Origin: Collinsella sp. An307
GTDB taxonomy: Bacteria > Actinomycetota > Coriobacteriia > Coriobacteriales > Coriobacteriaceae
Reading direction: 5' to 3'
Length of the DNA stretch: 64,000 nt
NCBI RefSeq assembly: GCF_002161805.1
Contig: NZ_NFIP01000011.1
Location: 1 to 64,000, forward strand
How positions within the stretch are numbered: the first letter of the stretch is position 1; the number at the start of each line of letters is the position of its first letter. The notes beneath the pieces are model-generated. The model worked only from the letters and a program-made list of their open reading frames with translations, did not search any database and had not been told where the DNA came from. Made by a program: the position numbers and the translations under genes. Below are positions 8,227 through 17,029 of this stretch, one piece after another.

Positions 8227-8507
8227 GGAGCGTGCTTCTCGACATATTCAGTCGACAACTGAAAACACGAGGTAGCGGACGTTCTTCTCGCCAGTTTAAA
8301 CGCGGGGAGGACGGACGATGCGATGTGCCGTGGATGTGCGGGCGGGATTCTCGGCATCCAAAACCAAAGCCAGCGGTTCATGGGAGAGATATGCGGCAGC
8401 GTGTGGCGGAGGCAGCACGTTCTTCTCGCCAAGCGAATGAAAAGGGGCGAAGGCTGGAAGAGTTGCCAGGGGAGCCGGTTGGGCGTAAGCGATGGAGGGC
8501 GATGTAG
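8223..8507 (+). CDS. Small basic hypothetical protein between terminase and portal
   Basis: A 94-aa, Arg-rich ORF from a GTG that overlaps the terL stop (GTGA) to a TAG immediately before the portal ATG. The tight packing is the main argument that it is translated. It contains an internal repeat ('GSGRSSRQFKRGE' and 'EAARSSRQANEKG') matched at DNA level by two copies of GTTCTTCTCGCCA. No domain is recognised, and its composition is odd for a protein. Confidence 0.4.
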   Translation: MRSVLLDIFSRQLKTRGSGRSSRQFKRGEDGRCDVPWMCGRDSRHPKPKPAVHGRDMRQRVAEAARSSRQANEKGRRLEELPGEPVGRKRWRAM

Positions 8508-10034
8508 ATGGGGCAGGCGTATGAGGAGGAGTACTGGGTGCCTGAGCACGTGCGGGAGTACCTGCGGGCGCTCGGGTTCGCGCTGCCGCTCGAGGCGATG
8601 GAGCCGCACATTCGCGCGTGGCACGAGTGGATGCAGGCGTGCGGGTCGTTCTACGACTATCACGACACCGACGGCGTTGGGCGCGTGTACGAGGTGCACA
8701 GGCGCTCGATCCATCCTGCGATGCGGGTGTGCCGGGAGTGGGGGTCGCTGCTCCTGAACGACAAGACGCAGGTGGTGTGCGGGGCGCAGGAGTGCACGGA
8801 CTGGTTAGAGGGGTTTCTCGCCCGAAGCGGTTTCATGGCGGCGGCGCAGGCAACCGTGGTGAGGGCCTTTGGCATGGGGACGGGCGCGTGGGCGCTGTGG
8901 GTGGACGCGGACGCGGGCAACGTGCGCATCCGGCACTACGACGCGCGCATGGTGATCCCGCTCACGTGGGACGAGGAGGGCGTGACGGAGTGTGCGTTCG
9001 TCACGCGGGCGTTCTACCGGGGACGCGTGGTCGACCAGCTGCAGATGCACCTGCGTGGCGGCGGGACGGGTTTCTCGGCATCCTCATCTCTCGAGGCTGG
9101 AGGGGTTGATACGGGCGGCTTGTCCTTCTCGCCCTATGAGAGCGCAGGGAGGGGCGGGTACCGGATCGTCACGGTGTGCTTTGACGAGCATGGCAACGAG
9201 GTCGCGCCCACGGGCGTGTGCCCCGTGTACGAGACGGGGAGCCCGTGGCCCACCTTCGCAATCGTCAAGCCCGCCGTGGACAACACGCGCGTGGACATGA
9301 GCCCGTACGGGCAGAGCGTGTTCGCGGATGCGGTGGACGCGATCCAGGCGGTGGACCTCGCCTTCGACGCGATGATCTCCGAGGTGGACAATGGCAAGAT
9401 GCGTGTGTTCCTCAGTGACGTGATGTTCGACCAGGAGACGGACGGTAAGGGTAGGAAGGTCTCGATACCGTTCGGGCGGCAGGACTGCACCGTGTTCAGG
9501 AAGGTCATGAGCACGGAGGACACGATTCAGGAGTTTGCGCCGGCGCTTCGGACCGACGCGCAGGTGAGGGCGTTCAGGTGTGCGCTGCAGATGCTCGGCG
9601 ACCTGACGGGCTTCGGGCTGGGGTACTTCGACTTCGACGGCGCGGGGTACGTGAAGACGGCCACGGAGGTGTCGGCCGACAACTCGGCGCTCATGCGCAA
9701 CATACGCCGGCACGAGCATGCCCTGGAGGGCGCGATAGCGGGCATCTGCCGTGCGGTCATGGCCGCGTCGCGCTCGCTCGGGGTTGAGCTGCCCGACGAG
9801 GGCGAGGTGCGCGTCACGTTCGACGACAGCATCATCACGGACACGAGCGCCGAGAAGCGGCAGGACATGGCGGAGGTGGCCTCGGGCCTCATGGGTGCGT
9901 GGGAGTACCGCGCCAAGTGGTACGGCGAGGACGAGGAGACCGCGAGGAGACTTGCGGGCGAGCTGGGCAGCCCTGTGGCGGCCTCGGCGATGCGTGCGGG
10001 GTCGGGTGTCGCCGCTGCATCCGAGGGGCGGTAG
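8508..10034 (+). CDS. Phage portal protein (SPP1 gp6-like)
   Basis: A 508-aa portal, the dodecameric ring at the DNA-entry vertex. Typical features are an N-terminal wing/clip region, a conserved acidic core ('VFADAVDAIQAVDLAFDAMISEVDNGKMRVFL'), and the late 'DLTGFGLGYFDFDGAGYVKTATEVSADNSALMRNIRRHE' segment that is characteristic of the SPP1/gp6 family. The order terS-terL-portal is canonical. Normally a minor head protein would follow; here the gene is followed by a non-coding gap and defence genes. Confidence 0.9.
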   Translation: MGQAYEEEYWVPEHVREYLRALGFALPLEAMEPHIRAWHEWMQACGSFYDYHDTDGVGRVYEVHRRSIHPAMRVCREWGSLLLNDKTQVVCGAQECTDWLEGFLARSGFMAAAQATVVRAFGMGTGAWALWVDADAGNVRIRHYDARMVIPLTWDEEGVTECAFVTRAFYRGRVVDQLQMHLRGGGTGFSASSSLEAGGVDTGGLSFSPYESAGRGGYRIVTVCFDEHGNEVAPTGVCPVYETGSPWPTFAIVKPAVDNTRVDMSPYGQSVFADAVDAIQAVDLAFDAMISEVDNGKMRVFLSDVMFDQETDGKGRKVSIPFGRQDCTVFRKVMSTEDTIQEFAPALRTDAQVRAFRCALQMLGDLTGFGLGYFDFDGAGYVKTATEVSADNSALMRNIRRHEHALEGAIAGICRAVMAASRSLGVELPDEGEVRVTFDDSIITDTSAEKRQDMAEVASGLMGAWEYRAKWYGEDEETARRLAGELGSPVAASAMRAGSGVAAASEGR

Positions 10035-10656
10035 CGGGCTTCACAGTGGCCGCTGCGGCCCCCTGCGTGACGGTTGCGAGGGGATGCGGCGAACGCCGCT
10101 CCGCGCGGTAGCGCGGACACGGGACGGCGGGGCCTCTCCGCAGCGGCTCCCGTGCGCACCGCATGCTCTTGCCACGAGCGCTGCGCCGCCCGCCCTGGAC
10201 GGCTGACCGGGTGCGTGCGGACGACCCGCATGCGGCAGCAGACCGGACGGCCGTGCGCAGGGTGCGCGCCGCTGGACGGGCGCGACGCGCGGCTGACATG
10301 GCGCCGACTGACCTTTCGACAGGCCATGGGCGCATAGCCGCGCGCGGCTGAACCCGGACATGCGGAGGCAGACCGCGCAGCGGGCTGCCGGAGCCGTGGT
10401 GAAGACGCGCGCGGGTTGCGCCCATGGCCGTCCCAGCAGACGTGCACGCGCCATGGCTGCCGCGTGGCGCGAACGGCCCGGCAGCGCACCCGGAGCGCGG
10501 GCGGCCGGGCTGCGGACAATCCCCGTCGACGCAGCGCGCGGCCGGGCAGACGGCCAGGACTGGCGGCGCAGACATATCCTCCTGTCCATCAGCCCGCTTG
10601 ATTTACGGTCGGTGCGACATTGATGGTTGGGGGAATTCAGGTCATGTTCCTGCCGG
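10035..10656. other. GC-rich gap without a supportable gene
   Basis: About 620 bp of very GC-rich sequence follow the portal. Short ORFs exist in several frames, but none has a good Shine-Dalgarno or a recognisable product. Imperfect short repeats recur (CGCGCGGCTGA/CGCGCGGCCGG and five CAGAC-containing stretches between 10,238 and 10,572). The position is where a minor head/head-morphogenesis gene would be expected, so this may be its decayed remnant or the junction of the cargo insertion. Confidence 0.5.
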
Positions 10657-10691
10657 GCCGTTCCTGGAACGGCAGTTTGCTTTGGTAAAAT
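10657..10691 (+). promoter_or_regulatory. Promoter and palindromic operator of the restriction-modification genes
   Basis: An extended -10 (TGGTAAAAT, with TAAAAT at 10,686-10,691) has no good -35. A 17-bp palindrome GCCGTTCCTGGAACGGC (10,657-10,673) lies where the -35 should be. An operator overlapping an activator-dependent or repressed promoter would explain this. The AT-rich stretch is a sharp break from the GC-rich gap upstream. Confidence 0.5.
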
Positions 10692-10777
10692 CACTAATCG
10701 TCGCGATAGGTTGCCCGTAGCCCGCTGAGCGAATTTCCGGCTGCGCTGCTATGTCTCTGGTAGGGGGTGTCTCGTCT

Positions 10778-12907
10778 ATGGCATCGTCGCGCTCGAATAA
10801 CGCTGCCACATGCGACGGCGCCCCAGGTGTCGCGCACTTTCTCACGTCGGGCTTCGTCGAGTCGTTCGAGCGGCGCCATCCCGCGCGCGTGCTCGAGACC
10901 CTGCTCTGCGACCGCACGACCGGCAAGAACATCATCTGGGCGGACGGCGAGTACGAGCGCCTCGGGGACGGCTATCGCGGCGACGACGAGATCGCCGTGG
11001 GGAGAATCACGGGCATGAGCTCCGGCGTCATCAAGCCCCGGGTCTCCAAGGAGCAGGAGCGCCAGTCGCAGCGAACGAAGACGCGCGCGGAGGTGTTCAC
11101 GCCCTCGTGGCTCGTGAACAGGATGAACAACCTCCTCGACCGGGAGTGGTTCCGCCGGGACGGGACGTTCAACTCGGAGGCGCCCGGCGGCTGGGACACG
11201 AGCCGCGACGAGATCAGGTTCCCCAGGACGCGGGGGCGCGGCTGGCGCGCCTACGTCGGGAGCAGGCGGCTCGAGATAACGTGCGGCGAGGCGCCCTTCG
11301 TGTGCTCGCGCTACGACACGGTGACGGGCGAGGAGATCCCCGTCGAGGACCGCATCGGCTTCCTCGACCGCAAGCTCCGCGTCGTGACCGAGAGGACCAG
11401 GACTCCCGGCGACTGGCTCAAGTGGGCGCTCGCCGCGCTCAGGGCGACGTACGGCTTCGAGTTCCAGGGCGACAACCTCCTGATCGCCCGCGTCAACGTG
11501 CTCGAGACGTTCTGCGAGCACTTCCGCCACCGCTGGGGCTCCGAGCCCCCCGAGGCCGACGTGGAGCGGGCGGCGTGGGTCGTGTCGTGGAACCTCTGGC
11601 AGATGAACGGGTTCACGGACGCGGTCCCGACCACCAGGGCGGGCGCGCCCGTGCAGTCGACGCTCTTCGACTACGAGGAGCCGAGCCTCGAGCCGGTGCA
11701 GCTCTCGCTGTTCGACGCGCTCGGCGCCGACGACGTTGGGGACGGGGCGCCGCCGCCCACGGACCAAGGGGGCAGGGACGCCGTCCCGCTCTGCGTCATC
11801 TACGACTGGCAAGGGGAAAAGCCGTTTGAGTACGTGTCGTTGAAAGGCAAGGCGTGTCCGATGGAGAAGAAGTTCTACGCGGTGATTGGCAATCCGCCAT
11901 ACCAAACCGATCCCGGCGAGGGGAATACTCGGGCTCAGCCCATCTATGACAAGTTCATGGATGCCTGCTACGAGGTCGCTGACATCGTTGAGCTAATCAC
12001 TCCTGCTCGCTTCCTCTTCAACGCGGGGCAAACGCTACCAAGCTGGAACGAGAAGATGCTCGACGACCCGCACATTACAGTAGTCGACTACGAACCAGAT
12101 TCCTCAAAGGTGTTTGCAAACACCGACATCAAGGGTGGCGTGGCGGTAACGCTTCGCAACTCAAGAGTCGACTATGGGGCGATAGGAGTATTCACCGCAT
12201 TTCCTGCGCTGAACGAAATAATCGGACGCGTAAGCAGGGCAACGGCCGGTAAAGAGAAGCTCGACAGCATCTTTGCCTCCCAGCGGCTATACAAGTTTTC
12301 CGACACGTTTTTCCAGGAGAACGCCGACAATGACAACGTTCAAAAGATCATGAACAGCGGAACGAGAACCAAAATCGTATCCAGCTTCATGGAGAAGGTG
12401 CCCGACGTGTTTCTCGTGCAAGCTCCCCGAGATGCGTCTTATATTCGTATGCTCGGACGTATTCGGGGCCAGCGCGAATACAGGTACATTGACGCGCGGT
12501 ATGTAAAGGCCAACGAATACCTCGACGCATACAAGCTGTTTATACCGGAAGCAAACGCATCTGGCGCCTTTGGCGAGCGCTTGGCAGAGCCCGTTGTAGG
12601 TCTTCCTGGAGACGGCTCAGCAGACACGTTTCTCAACGCTGGCCCGTTCTCATCAGAGGAGGAGGCCCGAGCACTTGCCAAATACTACAAGACCAAGTTT
12701 TTCAGGGCCCTCTTGGGAGCCAGGAAGGTGACACAGCACAGTCCTCAGCAGGTTTGGAGGACGATTCCCCTGCAGGACTTCACCCCCTCCTCCGACATCG
12801 ACTGGTCGAAGTCCGTGTCCGACATCGACCGCCAGCTGTACCGCAAGTACGGCCTCGACGACGGCGAGGTCGAGTTCATCGAGACGAACGTGAAGGAGAT
12901 GGAGTGA
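10778..12907 (+). CDS. Eco57I-type adenine methylase subunit of a restriction-modification-like system
   Basis: A 709-aa DNA N6-adenine methyltransferase-type protein. It has 'EVFTPSWLVNRMNNLLD' (about residue 104), a variant SAM-site segment 'LEITCGEAPFVCSRYD' (about 164) in place of the usual DPxCGSG, and the catalytic NPPY in 'VIGNPPYQ' (about 368). The C-terminal half should hold target recognition. ATG 10,778 has AGGGGGTG 8 nt upstream and is preferred over ATG 10,751. It forms an operon with the helicase gene, which starts 1 nt after its stop. The segment from about 11,830 to 12,760 is clearly lower in GC than the rest of the gene, as expected if the recognition part was exchanged. From memory, similar 'restriction subunit M' proteins with the ITCGEAP motif occur widely; no specificity can be read from sequence. 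Confidence 0.85.
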   Translation: MASSRSNNAATCDGAPGVAHFLTSGFVESFERRHPARVLETLLCDRTTGKNIIWADGEYERLGDGYRGDDEIAVGRITGMSSGVIKPRVSKEQERQSQRTKTRAEVFTPSWLVNRMNNLLDREWFRRDGTFNSEAPGGWDTSRDEIRFPRTRGRGWRAYVGSRRLEITCGEAPFVCSRYDTVTGEEIPVEDRIGFLDRKLRVVTERTRTPGDWLKWALAALRATYGFEFQGDNLLIARVNVLETFCEHFRHRWGSEPPEADVERAAWVVSWNLWQMNGFTDAVPTTRAGAPVQSTLFDYEEPSLEPVQLSLFDALGADDVGDGAPPPTDQGGRDAVPLCVIYDWQGEKPFEYVSLKGKACPMEKKFYAVIGNPPYQTDPGEGNTRAQPIYDKFMDACYEVADIVELITPARFLFNAGQTLPSWNEKMLDDPHITVVDYEPDSSKVFANTDIKGGVAVTLRNSRVDYGAIGVFTAFPALNEIIGRVSRATAGKEKLDSIFASQRLYKFSDTFFQENADNDNVQKIMNSGTRTKIVSSFMEKVPDVFLVQAPRDASYIRMLGRIRGQREYRYIDARYVKANEYLDAYKLFIPEANASGAFGERLAEPVVGLPGDGSADTFLNAGPFSSEEEARALAKYYKTKFFRALLGARKVTQHSPQQVWRTIPLQDFTPSSDIDWSKSVSDIDRQLYRKYGLDDGEVEFIETNVKEME

Positions 12908-12908
12908 C

Positions 12909-15900
12909 ATGTCCTTCGCCGACATCACGGGCAGGGTCAAGACCTCGCGCCCGGCGCTCCCGCAGATCTACGCCTACACCACCCCCGAGATAGCCCGCCA
13001 CGACGGGTGGACGAAGATCGGCTATACGGAGCAGGACGTCGAGCGGCGCGTGTGGCAGCAGACGCACACCGCCAACGTGAGGGCCGTCATAGAGTGGCAC
13101 GGCAACGCCACCTACGAGGACGGCTCCGGTACGTTCAAGGACACCGACTTCCACGCCTACCTCAGGCGGCTCCACGTAGCCAACGAGCCGGGGACCGAGT
13201 GGTTTGAGATCGCGCCCCAGCCCGCGAAGATGCGCTTCTACGAGTTCCGCGAGAACCACGGCGTCACGGGCACCCCCGCCGCCGTGGAGTACCGCCTGCG
13301 TGACGAGCAGGTGCAGGCGGTCGAGCGGGCAGCGGCGTACGCCCGGAGCCACGAACGGGGCGAGTTCCTCTGGAACGCGAAGCCGCGCTTCGGTAAGACG
13401 CTCGCGAGCTACGACCTGTGCCGGAGGCTCGGCGCCGAGAGGGTCCTCATCGTGACGAACCGCCCCGCCATCGCGAACTCCTGGTACGACGACTACGTGA
13501 AGTTCGTTGGCACGGGGTCGGGGCTCTGCTTCGTGAGCTCCGTCGACGCGCTCAGGGGAAAGCCGCACTGCCTGACGCGCGACAAGTATCTCGAGAATCT
13601 CCGCAACGGCGGACCGCGGGGCTTCGTAGAGTTCGTCAGCCTGCAGGACCTCAAGGGCTCCATCGAGTTCGGCGGCAGGTACGACAAGCTCGCCCACGTC
13701 GCCGACCTCGAGTGGGACGTCCTCATCATCGACGAGGCCCACGAGGGCGTGGACACCATGAAGACCGACGTGGCGTTCGACCACATCAGAAGAAGGTTCA
13801 CGCTGCACCTCTCCGGGACGCCCTTCAAGGCCATCGCGAACGAGAAGTTCCCCGAGGACGCCATCTTCAACTGGACCTACGCCGACGAGCAGCGGGCGAA
13901 GCACGACTGGGGCGACGCGGAGCTCCCGAACCCCTACGCCGACCTGCCCCGGCTCAACATGTTCACCTACCAGATGTCCGACATCGTGGAGGGCGAGGTC
14001 AGGCGCGGCTGCGACATCGACGGCGACACCGTCGAGTACGCGTTCGACCTGAACGAGTTCTTCGCGACAAACCAGAACGGCTACTTCCAGCACAACGAGG
14101 ACGTCGACCGCTTCCTCGACGCGCTCACCACGCAGGGGAAGTTCCCGTTCTCGACCCCGGAGCTGCGCGACGAGCTGCGCCACACGCTCTGGATGCTGAA
14201 CCGCGTGGACTCCGCCCGCGCGCTGGCGCGGAAGCTGAGGAAGCACCCCGTGTTCAGGGACTACGAGGTCGTGCTCGCGGCGGGCGACGGCAGGCTCGAC
14301 GACGAGGGCGAGACGGCGCGCGCGTTCGACAGGGTGCGGGCGGCGATAGCCTCCCACGACAGGACCATCACGCTCTCCGTCGGCCAGCTCACCACCGGCG
14401 TGACGGTCCCGGAGTGGACGGCGGTGCTCATGCTCTCCAACATGAAGAGCCCCTCGCTCTACATGCAGGCCGCCTTCCGCGCCCAGAACCCCTGCCTCTT
14501 CTGCAGGGGCGGAAAGTACCTCCGCAAGGAGAACGCCTACGTCTTCGACTTCGACCCGGCGCGCACGCTCACCATCTTCGAGGAGTTCGCCAACGACCTC
14601 TACACCGACACCGCCTCGGGCGGCGGCACGCTCGACGACCGCAAACGGCGCATCCGCACGCTGCTCAACTTCTTCCCCGTCATCGGCGAGGACGAGGGAG
14701 GCGAGATGGTGGAGCTCGACGCCGAGCGCGTGCTCTCCATCCCGCGCAAGATCAGGTCGCGCGAGGTCGTGCGCCGCGGCTTCATGAGCGACTTCCTCTT
14801 CCAGAACATCGGCAGCGTCTTCCACGCCCCCGCCGAGGTCATCGAGGTGCTGCAGCGGATGGAGCCCTACAAGACGCCCTCCGACGACCTCGGGGTGCGC
14901 TCCGGCACCGCCGACGAGCTCGACCTCGACGAGAACGGGGAGGTCGACGTCCCCCGCGAGCAGGTCGTGGGGCTCGCCGAGAGCCTGTTCGGGGACAAGG
15001 TCTACGGCGACATCGCCGTGGAGTTCGACGGCGCCGTCGACTCCATCTCCGCCGAGGGCGCCGGCGACCCCGAGGACTCCTTCCTCGACGAGCTCGCCCG
15101 CGCCTTCAGCTCGGGCATCGCCGAGCCCCTCGTCGAGGCGGCGAGGCAGAGCTACGGCTCCGACATGCGCCCCGCGCAGCAGAGGAAGGTGGAGCGACGC
15201 ATCAAGGCGGACGTGGACATCAAGCTCAACCGAGAGGTCGGCAGCTTCAACATCGCGCGCAACAGGATCGAGCGGGAGCGCGAGCAGGAGCTCGAGGGCG
15301 CCGAGACGCAGGAGGAGGCGGACCGCATCAACCGCAGGCACGACGAGCGGCTGGAGGATGCCCGCAGGGAGCTCGTCAGCAACCTGAGGGACGCCCGGGG
15401 CGAGCTCGTGAGGAGCGCCGGGGAGACGGTCGTGCGCGAGGTCGAGACCGCTAGGCGCGAGGCGAAGAAGCAGACCCTCGAGGGGAACATCCGCGACCAC
15501 CTGCGCGGCTTCTCGCGGACGATACCGTCGTTCCTCATGGCGTACGGCGACGAGGGCACGACGCTTTCGAACTTTGACCGGATCATCCCCGCGAGCGTGT
15601 TCCAGGAGGTCACGAGCGTCACCGTCGACCAGTTTCGGCTGCTGCGCGACGGCGGGGACGTCACGGACCCCGAGACCGGCCAGGTCGTCCACTTCGGGGG
15701 TCAGCTCTTCGACCCCGTGGTGTTCGACGACTCGGTGCGGGAGTTCATCGCGCTGCGCACCAGGCTCGCCAACTACTTCGACGAGGGCCAGGACGAGGAC
15801 ATCTTCGACTACGTGCCCCCGCAGAGGACCAACCAGATCTTCACGCCCCGCCGCGTTGTGGCGCGCATGCTCGACCTCTTCGAGCGGGAGAACCCCGGGT

Positions 15901-16241
15901 GCTTCGACGACCCCGGCAACACCTTCGCCGACCTCTACATGAAGTCCGGCATCTACGTCACCGAGGTCATCAAGCGCCTGTACAACAGCCCGAGGATGCG
16001 AGAGCTCATCCCGGATGACAGGGAGCGGCTCGACCACATCCTCGAGAGGCAGGTCTTCGGCATCGCCCCGACGGAGATCATCTACCAGATCTCGACGCAC
16101 TACATCCTCGGCTACGACAACGAGGTCGGCGGGGGCTGCGAGACCAACTTCGTGATGGCGGACTCTGCCGAGCTCGCAAAGGAGGGCAGGCTGGCGGAGT
16201 TCGTCGAGGAGGCGTTCGGGGGGAAGCTTGCGGGTGAGTGA
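12909..16241 (+). CDS. GIY-YIG/DEAH helicase restriction-type subunit with a degenerate methylase-like C-terminus
   Basis: An 1,110-aa multidomain protein. Residues about 19-95 resemble a GIY-YIG (T5orf172-like) nuclease fold ('QIYAYTT', then 'GWTKIGYTEQDVERR'). An SF2 helicase follows: motif I 'NAKPRFGKT' (about 157), motif II 'IDEAHEG' (about 274), 'LSGTPF' (about 303), motif V 'LTTGVTVPEW' (about 494) and motif VI 'QAAFRAQNP' (about 520). A charged coiled coil occupies about 780-870. The end (about 975-1,065) has 'QIFTPRRVVARML', 'FADLYMKSGIYVTEVIKRL' and 'VFGIAPTEIIYQIS', the framework of an N6-adenine methylase SAM domain with a changed glycine motif and no NPPY. The NPPY is in the upstream subunit, so the two may build one enzyme. 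It is the likely translocating/cleaving partner. AAGGAG lies 9 nt before the ATG. Confidence 0.85.
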   Translation: MSFADITGRVKTSRPALPQIYAYTTPEIARHDGWTKIGYTEQDVERRVWQQTHTANVRAVIEWHGNATYEDGSGTFKDTDFHAYLRRLHVANEPGTEWFEIAPQPAKMRFYEFRENHGVTGTPAAVEYRLRDEQVQAVERAAAYARSHERGEFLWNAKPRFGKTLASYDLCRRLGAERVLIVTNRPAIANSWYDDYVKFVGTGSGLCFVSSVDALRGKPHCLTRDKYLENLRNGGPRGFVEFVSLQDLKGSIEFGGRYDKLAHVADLEWDVLIIDEAHEGVDTMKTDVAFDHIRRRFTLHLSGTPFKAIANEKFPEDAIFNWTYADEQRAKHDWGDAELPNPYADLPRLNMFTYQMSDIVEGEVRRGCDIDGDTVEYAFDLNEFFATNQNGYFQHNEDVDRFLDALTTQGKFPFSTPELRDELRHTLWMLNRVDSARALARKLRKHPVFRDYEVVLAAGDGRLDDEGETARAFDRVRAAIASHDRTITLSVGQLTTGVTVPEWTAVLMLSNMKSPSLYMQAAFRAQNPCLFCRGGKYLRKENAYVFDFDPARTLTIFEEFANDLYTDTASGGGTLDDRKRRIRTLLNFFPVIGEDEGGEMVELDAERVLSIPRKIRSREVVRRGFMSDFLFQNIGSVFHAPAEVIEVLQRMEPYKTPSDDLGVRSGTADELDLDENGEVDVPREQVVGLAESLFGDKVYGDIAVEFDGAVDSISAEGAGDPEDSFLDELARAFSSGIAEPLVEAARQSYGSDMRPAQQRKVERRIKADVDIKLNREVGSFNIARNRIEREREQELEGAETQEEADRINRRHDERLEDARRELVSNLRDARGELVRSAGETVVREVETARREAKKQTLEGNIRDHLRGFSRTIPSFLMAYGDEGTTLSNFDRIIPASVFQEVTSVTVDQFRLLRDGGDVTDPETGQVVHFGGQLFDPVVFDDSVREFIALRTRLANYFDEGQDEDIFDYVPPQRTNQIFTPRRVVARMLDLFERENPGCFDDPGNTFADLYMKSGIYVTEVIKRLYNSPRMRELIPDDRERLDHILERQVFGIAPTEIIYQISTHYILGYDNEVGGGCETNFVMADSAELAKEGRLAEFVEEAFGGKLAGE

Positions 16242-16348
16242 TGTGTGCGAGTTGCGAAAGGGAGAGGGAATGGAATTACCTCGCTACGTCAGCTCAGCGC
16301 TCAGGGTAATTCAGATTAACACAACGACTTTCATTTTTGTAGAATTAT

Positions 16349-16378
16349 TGCTATGATACTTACATCGTATAGTGATGT
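16349..16378 (+). promoter_or_regulatory. Promoter and operator of the Xre-ImmA operon
   Basis: The extended -10 TGCTATGAT (TATGAT at 16,352-16,357) is followed by an inverted repeat ACATC-GTATAGT-GATGT (16,362-16,378) over the expected transcription start. The layout fits autorepression by the HTH protein of the operon. A GGAGG and TTG start follow. Confidence 0.6.
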
Positions 16379-16390
16379 TAGGAGGCAGCG

Positions 16391-17029
16391 TTGATTCAAT
16401 GCCCCTTGTACACCCCCTATGACCTCGAGATTCTGAGGCCGCTCGGCGGCACCGATTTTGTTGAGCACGCAGTGAGGGCAGTCCGTACCGGATTCAAGGC
16501 GGGAATTAGCCACTGTCGGGCGGACTTTGCCGACATGTCCAGCTGTGATGTTGTGGGCGACTACTGTCGCGCGAAGATTAACGAGGCAGTCGCAGGCCTT
16601 GCTGCAGCCAGTGGGCTCGAGTGCACCTATGAGAAGCCCGAGCGGCAGCGCTACCATAGTCCAGTCATCAGGGCCGGCGGAACCGTGCTGACGGTTGCGC
16701 GGATGTATGGCAAGCGCAATGTAACCCGCCCTTCAGGGCTGCGGTGCAATCTTGCCCAGCTGCGCCTATTTGACTTGGATGACACTCGTAGCTTTGCTTA
16801 TGATGACGACGTGCGAGCCCTAATCCTTGCTTATTCACTCCGAGCTAAGGGACAGCGGTACCTCATCCAGCGAATCGAACTCCAAGAGATTGGGATTTCG
16901 CCTGAGGATGTTACTCACCGTATAGACCTTCTTTCGAAAGTGGCTGTACAATCTGCCACCACTCAAGCGGTTGTGTTTGATGATTTCGACATCAAGCCAA
17001 AGGAAGGACTGTTGAGGAAGCATGCCTGA
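16391..17029 (+). CDS. Unknown protein, partner of the Xre-ImmA/IrrE protein
   Basis: A 212-aa protein starting at TTG 16,391 with GGAGG 5 nt upstream; no ATG or GTG fits. I recognise no domain. It ends 8 bp inside the next gene, so the two are coupled. Pairs of an unrelated protein and an HTH-ImmA/IrrE protease recur as toxin-antitoxin-like defence modules (the RosmerTA type is one named example), and this gene would be the toxin in such a reading. That role is inferred from context only. Base composition is lower in GC than the phage genes around it. Confidence 0.75.
   Translation: MIQCPLYTPYDLEILRPLGGTDFVEHAVRAVRTGFKAGISHCRADFADMSSCDVVGDYCRAKINEAVAGLAAASGLECTYEKPERQRYHSPVIRAGGTVLTVARMYGKRNVTRPSGLRCNLAQLRLFDLDDTRSFAYDDDVRALILAYSLRAKGQRYLIQRIELQEIGISPEDVTHRIDLLSKVAVQSATTQAVVFDDFDIKPKEGLLRKHA

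Noticed and set aside
9527-10694. Minus-strand frames across the portal end and the GC-rich gap
   Set aside because: They overlap the portal in an antisense frame, have no ribosome site and give Arg/Ala/Pro-rich products without a domain.
13418-15454. 678-codon plus-strand frame overlapping the helicase gene
   Set aside because: Arg/Gly/Ala-rich out-of-frame translation of the same gene; no Shine-Dalgarno.
12876-16100. 1,074-codon open frame on the minus strand opposite the helicase gene
   Set aside because: It is a GC-rich shadow. The product is low-complexity (Leu/Val/Asp/His/Arg) with no domain, while the plus strand has clear helicase motifs.
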